64,000 nucleotides of DNA. Origin: Cyanobacteria bacterium OH_CBrB_359 (lineage in GTDB: Bacteria; Cyanobacteriota; Vampirovibrionia; Gastranaerophilales; Gastranaerophilaceae). Below are positions 16,841 to 25,926 of this stretch, in pieces; the first letter of the stretch is position 1; every line of letters begins with the position of its first letter. The position numbers and the translations under genes are program-made. Location of the stretch: contig JAEZET010000003.1 of the NCBI GenBank assembly GCA_023433065.1, forward strand, positions 124,001 to 188,000, in the 5' to 3' direction. Under the pieces are notes generated by a model that worked only from the letters and a program-made list of their open reading frames with translations, was not told the DNA's origin and did not search any database.

Positions 16841-18742
16841 TTAATTTTCTTTTGAATGTATCTCATAATATTTTTTGAAAGTATTTATGAAATTTACTTC
16901 TGTTTCATTTATAGTATTATTTTTTATAAAATTGTATAAGTCAAAAAGGCTATATTTATTTAGTATTTCATTATCAGCCGGCTCGATTTGGTACATATAT
17001 TCAGTTATAAATGTTTGAATTATTTCACTGCAAGGAATTGATAAAAATGCATCTGTAACTTTTTTGTCAAAATGTTTATTTTCGCCCTGAATTAAAATAT
17101 CTATAGCATTTTCAATCGGCATTTTTTCCCTGTAGTGACGTTTTGATGTAATGGCGTCGAATACGTCAGCAACTGCAAGGATTCTCCCTCCGAAAGGAAT
17201 ATCCTGCCCTGTTATTTGTCTGTAGTATCCTTTTCCGTCAAACTTTTCATGATGAGTTGATGCAATTGCAATTACATCTTTAAATTCATCAGAAGCATAG
17301 ATTTTGCTTAAAATATCATGAGTAATACTAACATGTTCTTTTATGTGGTCATATTCGTCAGGAGTAAGTGAGCCTTTTTTCTGTAAGACAGAATCTCTTA
17401 TACCTATTTTCCCTATGTCATGAAGTATTGCTGCCTGTTCTATATTTTCAATGTCTTTTTGGGATAGTTCAAGTTTTTTGCTTATAAGTTTAGAATATAG
17501 CCTTACCCTCAAAGAGTGACCTGATGTTATTTTATCCCTGGCATCAATAGATGCGGCAAGTGTATCAACAAAGCTTGAGAATAATTGTTTTTGTTCTTCA
17601 ATCATCCTTTGCTGGCTGTCAAACAGTCTTGTGTTTTCAAGCGCAATACCTGCACTAGAGCCTATTGTGATCAGTAAATTTTCATCCTGAGAAGTAAAAT
17701 CCCCGTTTAATTTGTTTAATACCTGAAAAACTCCAATTATTTCAAATTTAATATTTCTAATCGGCATACACAAAATATTATTGGTTTTATAGCCTGTTTG
17801 CTGGTCGATTTCTTTATTGAATCTGCAATCCTGATAAGCATTTTTAATATTAATGGTTTCACCCGTTTCAGCAACATGCCCGGCCAGTCCTTTATTAAGC
17901 GGGAATCTGATAACTTCACTGCTGCCAAGACCCAGTGCAACTTTAGACCATAGTTCATTTTTTTGTTTATCAATTAAAAATACCGTACATCTATCCGCAT
18001 TAAGTGCGATTTTGGTTTGTTCCGCGATAGTTGTTAAAAGAGTATCGAGATCCATTTGGGCATTTATAGTTCTTGCTATCTTTAATAGTGCAATCATAGG
18101 GTCTGTTGATATTTTTTCTGTTTGTTCTGTGGAATTGTGCATGCTGTCAGCTGCTTTATTTAATATAATTTCATTGTTGCTTTGCAAGGTTTCATATATT
18201 TTATTCAGCCTTCCGTTACAAGTATCTATATTAAGTTCTTTCGCCAGTTTAACGGCCATATCAAAAGCTTTATAAGCTTTTTCAAATTGCTTCAGCTCTG
18301 TATTTACAAAGGTAAGTTCTTCAAATGCTCTCATCTGAATATATTGAAATTCGTTCAGCATAAGAACAGCTCTATTCAAATAAAGAAGAGCTTCTGAATA
18401 ATTTCCTTCCTTAACAGACAGTTGAGAAAAAGCAAACCTGTTAACTCCTCCGGCTTTATCAGACATAGAGCTTTGGGCTAAAAATTTTGCATCTTCCAGA
18501 ATTAATAAACTTTTGTAATATGAAAGAGGGTCTAATAAATATTTTGTTAAACCTATAAAAGAAAGACAAATTGATATATTTTCGATAGAGTTAATTGAAA
18601 GGTATAATTTGTGAACATTTGTCACTGATTCAAGAAACTCATTGTATTGCTCCTGTTCAAACAAAATTAAGCTTTCAGCAAGCAATTTATCTGCATTTTT
18701 TTTAATCTGGGAGTTTTCAGATGCTATATTGTCTTGAATCAT
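16841..18742 (-). CDS. TPR-GAF-HD-GYP protein (probable c-di-GMP phosphodiesterase)
   Basis: A 633-aa cytoplasmic signalling protein. Residues about 1-190 are TPR-like helices, 217-370 a GAF sensor domain (DRCTVFLIDKQ, LNKGLAGHVAETGE), and about 395-575 an HD-GYP domain. The metal motif HDIGK is at 441-445 and the HHEKFDGKGYY segment at 497-507, where the third residue of the GYP signature is Tyr instead of Pro. HD-GYP proteins hydrolyse c-di-GMP or related dinucleotides; the metal ligands are intact, so activity is likely, though GYY may alter regulator contacts. First gene of the operon, with AAGG 8 bases before the ATG. The GAF input may sense a small ligand or redox state. Confidence 0.88.
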   Translation of the reverse strand: MIQDNIASENSQIKKNADKLLAESLILFEQEQYNEFLESVTNVHKLYLSINSIENISICLSFIGLTKYLLDPLSYYKSLLILEDAKFLAQSSMSDKAGGVNRFAFSQLSVKEGNYSEALLYLNRAVLMLNEFQYIQMRAFEELTFVNTELKQFEKAYKAFDMAVKLAKELNIDTCNGRLNKIYETLQSNNEIILNKAADSMHNSTEQTEKISTDPMIALLKIARTINAQMDLDTLLTTIAEQTKIALNADRCTVFLIDKQKNELWSKVALGLGSSEVIRFPLNKGLAGHVAETGETINIKNAYQDCRFNKEIDQQTGYKTNNILCMPIRNIKFEIIGVFQVLNKLNGDFTSQDENLLITIGSSAGIALENTRLFDSQQRMIEEQKQLFSSFVDTLAASIDARDKITSGHSLRVRLYSKLISKKLELSQKDIENIEQAAILHDIGKIGIRDSVLQKKGSLTPDEYDHIKEHVSITHDILSKIYASDEFKDVIAIASTHHEKFDGKGYYRQITGQDIPFGGRILAVADVFDAITSKRHYREKMPIENAIDILIQGENKHFDKKVTDAFLSIPCSEIIQTFITEYMYQIEPADNEILNKYSLFDLYNFIKNNTINETEVNFINTFKKYYEIHSKEN

Positions 18743-18801
18743 AATAAAAACCTTAACAAACTATATTTTTAATTATACAATATTATTTATATAAAGTATA
18801 A

Positions 18802-19509
18802 ATGAGTTTAAGTTATATGAAAAAAGTAAGTATTTTAGTTCCGATTTACAATGAAAAAGCCACTCTATTGGAGCTTTTGGACAATATTGAGAAAGCATCT
18901 TTTTGTAATTTAGAAAAAGAAATAATTTTAGTCGATGACGCTTCATTTGATGGTACAAGAGATATTTTAAAAACATTAGAATCTAAATATAGTGTGTATT
19001 ACCACGATATTAATCAAGGGAAAGGTGCAGCATTAAGAACCGGATTAGCGCATACAACAGGTGATATTGTAGTAATTCAGGATGCTGACTTGGAATATAA
19101 TCCTCAAGATTATGAAGAATTAATAAAGCTTATCATAGAAGGAAGAGCAGATGTCGTTTATGGTTCAAGACTTACGGGCAGCAAGCCTTCAAGGTCTTTT
19201 ATGTTTACACACTTCTTGGGTAACAAGTTTCTGACGCTTTTGACAAATTTTTTATATAATACAACGCTTACGGATATGGAAACATGCTACAAGGCATTTA
19301 AAGCAGATTTTATTAAAAGTATAAAAATAAAATCAAACAGATTTGATTTTGAACCTGAAATTACAGCTAAGCTTGCAAAGAAACATGCCCGTATTTATGA
19401 AGTGCCTATTTCGTATTTTGGAAGAGAATTTCATGAAGGTAAAAAAATAACCTGGAAAGATGGTTTCCATGCTATTTTTGCTCTTGTTAAATTCAGATTT
19501 TTTGACTAA
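18802..19509 (+). CDS. Glycosyltransferase family 2 (dolichyl-phosphate-mannose-synthase-like)
   Basis: A 235-aa GT-A fold enzyme. It shows the nucleotide-sugar binding opening VSILVPIYNEKATLLELLDNI, the LVDDASFDGT segment, and the metal-binding VIQDADLEYNPQDY (DxD-like DAD). The GSRLTG and MTDMETCYKAF-like segments near residues 125-160 match the polyprenyl-phosphate glycosyltransferase subfamily. There are no C-terminal transmembrane helices, so it is a soluble or peripheral member. It probably transfers a sugar to a lipid carrier. The start could be Met1 or Met6 (MKKVSILV); neither has a good ribosome site. Its stop overlaps that of the convergent nucleotidyltransferase-like gene by 4 bp. 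Confidence 0.85.
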   Translation: MSLSYMKKVSILVPIYNEKATLLELLDNIEKASFCNLEKEIILVDDASFDGTRDILKTLESKYSVYYHDINQGKGAALRTGLAHTTGDIVVIQDADLEYNPQDYEELIKLIIEGRADVVYGSRLTGSKPSRSFMFTHFLGNKFLTLLTNFLYNTTLTDMETCYKAFKADFIKSIKIKSNRFDFEPEITAKLAKKHARIYEVPISYFGREFHEGKKITWKDGFHAIFALVKFRFFD

Positions 19510-20930
19510 GCTGCATCATTCTTTGTATTGTAATGTACAACACAATTTTTAATTGTCAAATTGTATTCTTTTTTTGCTGCTTCAAGTAATTCTTTGGCTT
19601 TTTTATCAAATGTTATATTGCCGTTTTTATCGACGTTGTTTAATATAGACGTTTTCATTTGTCTTGGCAAATAAGCATAATTACCGAGTTTAAATGATTT
19701 CATCGCTGCAGTGAAATCCTTTTCTTTTCCAAGGTCTGACCATGTTTCATTTTCTGGTTTTTTATATGCAAAAATTCTTGCGGTTTGTCCGTCTTGGTTT
19801 TCTATTTCACCATTGTTAATTGCGTTTACTATATTGCCGACAATCATTTTAGAGAAGTCATAACCTTTTTTAGGGTCTTTAAATATTTCAGGAGTTTTTG
19901 TGTAGTTTTCTTTAATCCATTTAAGAGCTTCAGATGACAGGATATAAGGACCAATAGCTCCTAAATAGCTGTCTTCGGTTCCTTTTACTTTGAACTCTTG
20001 AGCTTCCTCCGGTGATGGTTTTTCCATGAATTTTGTAATCTCAAGATTATCATTTGCTTTTACTTTAGTCGCACCTAAATCTAATACTCCTTCCAAGTTG
20101 GTAGGAAGTACTACAAGTGTTGCAAAGGCATTGTTGGCTTCATGATTCTTAATCAGGCTGGTTATATTTAAATCTGAGAAGTTATCTCCCCAGCTAAATA
20201 CAATAGGTTTATCGGTTGAAATTTGTCCGTTTTTTAATCCCTCTAAAAATGCATAAGCACTGCCTTTAGCAGGTTCAATATGAATGAATTCCGGTTCTTC
20301 GGTTAGTTTACCTGTTTTTGCAAAGTTAGTAAGAACAACTTGTACCAGCTTCATATTTTTACCATTCATAACCGCAGGGATTTCAGAAGCAGGTTTTGTT
20401 ACTCCGCCCTGAAGTTTTGTAATATCTCTATATCTTGTACCGTCGCCATCGCTAGGTACATAGAAATTGTAATCATCTTTAATTGTTTTTGCTGTAGCAG
20501 CTGTATTGAATTCTTTATTAATAATATCTATAAATCCATTATTCCAAAAATCATTATATGCATTTTCCATTTTTGTATCTACAGAACCGTCATTATTTTG
20601 TCTTATACTGCCATAAACCTTTCCCGTAAAATTAGGTGATGAAGCGGAATAGTTTTGCTCAATTATGCTGTCAGGCTTAAATAGTATAGTTAATCCTTTG
20701 TATTTTTCATCATTAAATCTTATAAGATATTTTTGTCCTACTTTATCATCAGAGATATTTTCTACAGATAAAATTTTATTTTTTTCTGATGTTTTGCCTT
20801 CTCCATCAATTATTTCAAAGAGTTTAACAGATTTTTCTCTTAGAGGATATTTCGCTTCTTTGCCTTGAAAATTTGTTTTAGACTTTGCGTAACTATTTAG
20901 ACTATAAGATGTGATGCCTGAAATTTGCAT
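19506..20930 (-). CDS. Nucleotidyltransferase-like protein with lineage-type N-terminus
   Basis: A 474-aa protein starting at the ATG at 20930, preceded by GGAGAG; an upstream in-frame ATG would include that site. From about residue 140 it follows a sugar-phosphate nucleotidyltransferase: VPSDGDGTRYRDIT replaces the LAGGxGTRL loop, KPIVFSWGDNFSDLNITSLIKNH corresponds to the strand carrying the metal Asp, and LEITKFMEKPSPEEAQEF with SYLGAIGPYILSSEAL matches the VEKP/GIY region. Catalytic loop residues are changed (SDGDGTR), so activity is uncertain. The N-terminal 105 residues are of lineage type and contain two short motifs, NFQGK (20-24) and NFTGK (100-104), that flank a small insert. The substrate is not readable. 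Confidence 0.65.
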   Translation of the reverse strand: MQISGITSYSLNSYAKSKTNFQGKEAKYPLREKSVKLFEIIDGEGKTSEKNKILSVENISDDKVGQKYLIRFNDEKYKGLTILFKPDSIIEQNYSASSPNFTGKVYGSIRQNNDGSVDTKMENAYNDFWNNGFIDIINKEFNTAATAKTIKDDYNFYVPSDGDGTRYRDITKLQGGVTKPASEIPAVMNGKNMKLVQVVLTNFAKTGKLTEEPEFIHIEPAKGSAYAFLEGLKNGQISTDKPIVFSWGDNFSDLNITSLIKNHEANNAFATLVVLPTNLEGVLDLGATKVKANDNLEITKFMEKPSPEEAQEFKVKGTEDSYLGAIGPYILSSEALKWIKENYTKTPEIFKDPKKGYDFSKMIVGNIVNAINNGEIENQDGQTARIFAYKKPENETWSDLGKEKDFTAAMKSFKLGNYAYLPRQMKTSILNNVDKNGNITFDKKAKELLEAAKKEYNLTIKNCVVHYNTKNDAA

Positions 20931-21009
20931 TAATTCTCTCCATTGATATAACATTTACTATATCTCTAAATTATGAAGAAAAATTTTTTTGTTAGAAGGT
21001 TAATATTTA

Positions 21010-24000
21010 TTAATTTTGATTGTCACAACTTGTAATACTTATTTCAACGGAATCTTTAAAGTTATTTTTTATTGTTTGGGTTAAATCATTTGAAGCATTA
21101 ATCCAAAAATTAGCAGAAGACAAAATTTTTGTTTCGTTTGCGGCACTAGGTATGTTAAAGACTAGTGGGTCATTCCCTTTGAAATTTGAAAGAATCTCCT
21201 TTAGTTTCATAATATCTTCGAATTTCATTTCTTTATTAATGGAAATTGTTGTGATATTACTGTTTTCAACAGGTTTTACACTTTCAATAATAATTTGAAG
21301 GCTATCTTCATCTCTTCTTTGGAACTTTCCGGAAATAATTACTTTTTTTTCTGTTTCAAGCATTGAATTGTATTCTTCAAGTGTTTTAGTGAATGCTACA
21401 AATTCAATCTTGCCGGTTAAATCTTCAATTATGCCTGCTTTTAAGAATTTAGTCGGGTCTTTTTTTAAAGGGATTTGCCTTACTTGAGTCAGTAGCCCGC
21501 AGATAGTGACGGATTTTTCATTGGGTAATTCCGAGAGGTCTGATATATTGTGAGTAGTTAAAAACGGCAGTTTTTCTCTGATTGTTTCAAGCGGATGGCT
21601 TGATACGTAAAATCCGAGGTATTCTTTTTCAAATGTTTGGATTTCAGTGTCGGAAAATTCTTCATCACTTCCATAAAGCTCAAATGCTTGCAACTGATAA
21701 CTGGAAGGTCCTCCAGCTGTAGCAAACAAACTTACCTGTCCCAGCTCTTTTGCTTCATTTTCTTTGCTGGCGAGATTTATTATGTTTTCAAGATTGTTTA
21801 AGAGTTTTTTTCTGGATTTTTCGAGGCATTCAAAAGCACCTGATTTAATAAGGCTTTCAAGAGTTTTCTTGTTTATACATTTGATACATACCCTTGTTGC
21901 AAAATCCTGAATTGAAGTAAATTCACCGTTTTCTCTTTCGGCTTCAATCATCTCCAATACTGCTGCTCCAATACCTTTTACCGAGTTTAAACCAAATCTT
22001 ATATTATTTACGTCAGGGGTGAACTCCGCATTTGATTTGTTTATATCAGGTGGGAGCACCTTAATACCCATTTTTTGTGCTTGAGCAATGTACATTTGGG
22101 TTTTTTCCTGATCATCTTTGACGCTAGATAAAAGAGCACTAAGATACTCAATAGGATAATGAGTTTTTAAGTAAGCGGTTTGATAAGCTATAAAGGCATA
22201 TGCTGCTGAATGTGATCTGTTAAAACAGTATGCGGCAAATTTTGACATTGTTTCAAACAAATCTTCGGCTATTTTCACATCAATATTATTTTGTTTTGCA
22301 CCTTCTACAAAGCCAGATTTCTGTTTTTCCATTTCTTCGGCTTTTTTCTTACCCATTGCTCGTCTTAATATATCCGCTTGTCCAAGGGTATAGCCGGATA
22401 AAACCTGAGCAATTTGCATTATCTGTTCCTGATAAACAATTGTGCCGTAAGTATCTTTTAAAATCGGTTCTAATGCAGGGTGAAGGTATGTTATATTTTG
22501 CCTTCCATGTTTTCTTTCAACAAAGTCTTCTACCATGCCTGAATCCAAAGGTCCAGGCCTGAATAATGCTACAAGAGCGCCTAAATCTTCAAACACAGAG
22601 GGTTTTAAATCTTTTACCAGTTTTTTCATGCCTGCTGATTCAAGCTGGAATACACCATCCGTATCTCCTTTAGACAATAATTCAAATGTTGCTTTATCAT
22701 CAAGAGGAATGTTATTAATATCTATTTCCACCCCATGGCGTTTTTTAATCATTGCCAGAGTATTTTTGATTATTGTAAGGTTCCTTAGCCCCAAAAAGTC
22801 CATTTTTAAAAGACCCAGCTTCTCAAGATCTGACATTGGGTATTCAGTTATTATTATTCCTTCTTTTGAAGGCTGAACGGGTACAATTTCATCCAGAGGT
22901 GCATGAGAGATAATAACTCCTGCAGCGTGCATCCCAATATTTTGTTTAAGTCCTTCAATATTTTGTGCTTCATCAATGATTTTTTGTATTGTTGTATCAG
23001 AATCATATAACTTTTTAAGCTCTGAACCTTCAATTAGAGCGTCAGATATTTTTATACCTGGGGCAGATGGAATCAACTGGGTAATTTTATTTGATTCGGC
23101 AAAAGGAATATTTAAGGCTCTTGCAACAGCTTTTATGGCATTTTTTGCTCCAAGCGAACCAAATGTAATTATTTGACAAACTTTGTCCGCACCATATTTT
23201 TCGGCAACATATTCAATTACTCTGCCTCTGCCTTCAATACAAAAGTCTATATCTATATCGGGCATACTTACGCGTTCAGGGTTCAAAAAACGCTCAAAAA
23301 GGAGGTTGTGTCTGATTGGATTAATATCTGTTATTCCTAGAGCATATGCAATAAGACTTCCTGCGGCAGAACCTCTTCCAGGACCCACAGGTATTCCCTG
23401 TTCTTTTGCATAATTTATAAAATCCCATGTAATAAGGAAATATGCAGCAAATCCCATTTGTTCTATTATCGCAAGTTCGTATTTATATCGTTGTTCGATT
23501 TCAGGTGTAATTTCCTTGAATCTTTTTTCCAGCCCTTCTCTGACTTTAAAATCAAGATAGGATTCAACCGTATGTGTTTTGGGGACTTCATAATGAGGAA
23601 GTACAGATTTGCCCATTTCTATAATAAGGTGGCATTTTTCTGCGACTTCGCAAGTATTTGAGATTGCTTCTTCGAATGTTTCCGTATCCAGCCACCTGAA
23701 ACTGTCCCTTAGCTGTTCCGGTGTTTTTACATAAAATTCATTATTAGGGAAATGAAATCTGTTTTCATCTGATTTTAAAGAATTTGTTTGTACACATAAA
23801 AGCGTATCATGCCAGCTTGCATCTTCTTTTTTAAGATAATGGCTGTCATTTGTTATGACAAGTTTTATTCCTAATTCTTTAGCTATAGCGATTAAGTCAG
23901 GGTTAGAGCGTTTTTGGTCCATAAGCCCATGATCTTGTATTTCAATGTAATAATCTTCATTAAAAATACTTTTGTAATATTTTGCTATTTCGGTTGCAGT

Positions 24001-24453
24001 TTCTTTTCCGGATTTTAAGACAGCTTGTGCAAGTTCTCCCTGAATGCAAGCAGAGAGGCAGATTAGACCTTCCGAATATTTTTCTATAAGCTTATGATTT
24101 ACCCTGGGTTTATAATAGAATCCTTTGATGTGTGCTGTACTTACTATTTTTACAAGGTTTTGGTAACCTTTTTTATTTTTAGCTATTAAAATCAGGTGGA
24201 AGAGTTCATTATGCGAAGGATTTTTTTCATCCAATTCTCCGTTATATACATAAACTTCACAGCCAATTATGGGCTTAACACCCGTATCTTTTGCTGTCCT
24301 GTAAAATTCAATAGAACCATACATCGCCCCATGGTCAGTTATGGCAATTGCTTCCATATTATTTTCTTTTGCATATTTGCAAAGCTCTGAAGTCCTTATG
24401 GCTCCATCGAGTAAACTGTATTCACTATGCACATGTAATGGCACATATTTCAT
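21010..24453 (-). CDS. dnaE: DNA polymerase III subunit alpha
   Basis: The 1147-aa replicative polymerase of the bacterial DnaE type. The N-terminal PHP domain is present (HVHSEYSLLDGAIR, ITDHGAMYG), followed by the palm with the catalytic PDIDIDFCIEGRGRVIEYV and the fingers region with VYQEQIMQIAQVLSGYTLGQADILRRAMGKKK. The helix-hairpin-helix region follows (about 780-860), and the C-terminal OB fold is recognisable (SVTICGLLTQVRQIP). Length and domain order are normal, unlike the split, intein-containing DnaE of photosynthetic cyanobacteria. It is a single-gene unit; AAGG lies 11 bases before the ATG. Confidence 0.97.
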   Translation of the reverse strand: MKYVPLHVHSEYSLLDGAIRTSELCKYAKENNMEAIAITDHGAMYGSIEFYRTAKDTGVKPIIGCEVYVYNGELDEKNPSHNELFHLILIAKNKKGYQNLVKIVSTAHIKGFYYKPRVNHKLIEKYSEGLICLSACIQGELAQAVLKSGKETATEIAKYYKSIFNEDYYIEIQDHGLMDQKRSNPDLIAIAKELGIKLVITNDSHYLKKEDASWHDTLLCVQTNSLKSDENRFHFPNNEFYVKTPEQLRDSFRWLDTETFEEAISNTCEVAEKCHLIIEMGKSVLPHYEVPKTHTVESYLDFKVREGLEKRFKEITPEIEQRYKYELAIIEQMGFAAYFLITWDFINYAKEQGIPVGPGRGSAAGSLIAYALGITDINPIRHNLLFERFLNPERVSMPDIDIDFCIEGRGRVIEYVAEKYGADKVCQIITFGSLGAKNAIKAVARALNIPFAESNKITQLIPSAPGIKISDALIEGSELKKLYDSDTTIQKIIDEAQNIEGLKQNIGMHAAGVIISHAPLDEIVPVQPSKEGIIITEYPMSDLEKLGLLKMDFLGLRNLTIIKNTLAMIKKRHGVEIDINNIPLDDKATFELLSKGDTDGVFQLESAGMKKLVKDLKPSVFEDLGALVALFRPGPLDSGMVEDFVERKHGRQNITYLHPALEPILKDTYGTIVYQEQIMQIAQVLSGYTLGQADILRRAMGKKKAEEMEKQKSGFVEGAKQNNIDVKIAEDLFETMSKFAAYCFNRSHSAAYAFIAYQTAYLKTHYPIEYLSALLSSVKDDQEKTQMYIAQAQKMGIKVLPPDINKSNAEFTPDVNNIRFGLNSVKGIGAAVLEMIEAERENGEFTSIQDFATRVCIKCINKKTLESLIKSGAFECLEKSRKKLLNNLENIINLASKENEAKELGQVSLFATAGGPSSYQLQAFELYGSDEEFSDTEIQTFEKEYLGFYVSSHPLETIREKLPFLTTHNISDLSELPNEKSVTICGLLTQVRQIPLKKDPTKFLKAGIIEDLTGKIEFVAFTKTLEEYNSMLETEKKVIISGKFQRRDEDSLQIIIESVKPVENSNITTISINKEMKFEDIMKLKEILSNFKGNDPLVFNIPSAANETKILSSANFWINASNDLTQTIKNNFKDSVEISITSCDNQN

Positions 24454-24537
24454 TAGATAACCAACCTTTTTGACAGCTGTTTAAAAAAGTCTAACACTTA
24501 CAAATTTATCATAGAGAGTATGCACGTGCAAATAAAA

Positions 24538-25836
24538 TTAATTATTATTAACTTTTGCAATAAGTTTCCTATTGTCTTCAAAAAATGCGGTAATCTTAAT
24601 TTTTTGAACAGAATTTTTTGGGGCAATTTTGTCTGGTGTTAAAAGCACGTTAATATAATTTCTTGTTACTCCTTTCAGGAATTTTGTTTTTTTGTCAGGA
24701 TTCTGCTCGATAATTATTTCATTAATTGTTCCGATATTTTTCTTTAAGAATTCAAAGTGTTTTTTATTTGAGATACTTTGAATTATTTTTACACGTTCTT
24801 TTTTAATTTTTTCATCCACTTGATTTTCCATGGAATAAGCTTTGGTATTTTTTCTTTTTGAATATGGGAATACATGTATTTGAGACAGCTCAAGTTTTTC
24901 CAGATTATTTTTTGTTATAAGGAAATCTTCTTCAGTTTCATCAGGGAAACCAACTATTATGTCAGAGCCAATGAATGGCAATGAAAACTTCGAGTGAATG
25001 GTTGATATTCTGTCAAAAATATAATCTTCACTGTAATTCCTGTTCATAGCCTTTAATGTTTTGTTGCAAAACGATTGTAGCGAAATATGAAAGTGCGGGC
25101 AGAATTTTTTTGATTCGGATAAAAAATTAATCACCTCATCATCAAGCTCCAAAGGGTCTAACGAACCCAAACGATATCTATGTATATCTGTGGATTCAAT
25201 CATTTTGAGTAAATCAATAATATTTTTCGCAGGCAAAAAATCTTTTCCCCATTGTCCTATGTGTATACCTGTTAAAACAATTTCTTTAAATCCGTTTTCA
25301 TGAAAAGTATTAATTTGTTCAATAATATTTTCTGCTTTATTACTTCTGTTAAGACCTCTTGCTAATGGGATTGTGCAATAGCTGCAGCGATTGTTGCAGC
25401 CGTCTTGTATTTTAATTGTGGCTCTGGTTTTTTTTGTAAAATTCAGCTTTTCATAATGAAAATTTTTTTCACTAAAAATGTCGTCGATTTTATATCTGTT
25501 TTCACCGTTAATTATTTCTGGAATGTCGAATTTGTTTGCATTTCCGACAAGATAGTTAATATTTTTGTTGTTTTTTAATTCTTCGCCATCTAGTTGCACG
25601 AAGCATCCTGTTAAAACAATTTTTATTTCAGGTTTTTGGTTTTTAACTGATTTTATAAGGCTTAAAGCCTTATCATCAGTATTTGAAGTAACTGAACATG
25701 AGTTAAGGATAAAATAATCAGCTTCTTCTATTGAATTTGTATAAATAAACCCGTTTTTTACGAGCTTTTCTTCAATGATTGAAGATTCGAGCTGGTTTGT
25801 TTTGCAACCGAGTGTTTTAATTGTAAACTTTTTCAT
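24538..25836 (-). CDS. mtaB: tRNA t6A37 methylthiotransferase MtaB
   Basis: A 432-aa radical-SAM methylthiotransferase that adds a methylthio group to N6-threonylcarbamoyladenosine-37 of tRNA. The N-terminal UPF0004 domain supplies three cluster cysteines (TLGCKTNQ, NSCSVTS, LTGCFVQ), the radical-SAM CxxxCxxC is DGCNNRCSYCTIP, and LTGIHIGQWGKDF is characteristic of the MtaB/YqeV branch rather than MiaB or RimO. A C-terminal TRAM-like strand region (FLKGVTRNYINVLL) is present. The ATG at 25836 starts MKKFTIKTLGC; an upstream TTG would add 11 residues without homology. The gene is 84 bp upstream of dnaE on the same strand. Confidence 0.92.
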   Translation of the reverse strand: MKKFTIKTLGCKTNQLESSIIEEKLVKNGFIYTNSIEEADYFILNSCSVTSNTDDKALSLIKSVKNQKPEIKIVLTGCFVQLDGEELKNNKNINYLVGNANKFDIPEIINGENRYKIDDIFSEKNFHYEKLNFTKKTRATIKIQDGCNNRCSYCTIPLARGLNRSNKAENIIEQINTFHENGFKEIVLTGIHIGQWGKDFLPAKNIIDLLKMIESTDIHRYRLGSLDPLELDDEVINFLSESKKFCPHFHISLQSFCNKTLKAMNRNYSEDYIFDRISTIHSKFSLPFIGSDIIVGFPDETEEDFLITKNNLEKLELSQIHVFPYSKRKNTKAYSMENQVDEKIKKERVKIIQSISNKKHFEFLKKNIGTINEIIIEQNPDKKTKFLKGVTRNYINVLLTPDKIAPKNSVQKIKITAFFEDNRKLIAKVNNN

Positions 25837-25926
25837 AATAATTCTTAATATTTGTATGTAAACTGACAAAACTATTTATTTTTATATTTTATCATAGTAT
25901 AATATTCGTTCGGAAGGGTTTATTTT

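Noticed and set aside
22535..22876. Several plus-strand frames inside dnaE
   Set aside because: dnaE is complete and conserved on the minus strand; none of these frames has a start context or protein-like pattern.
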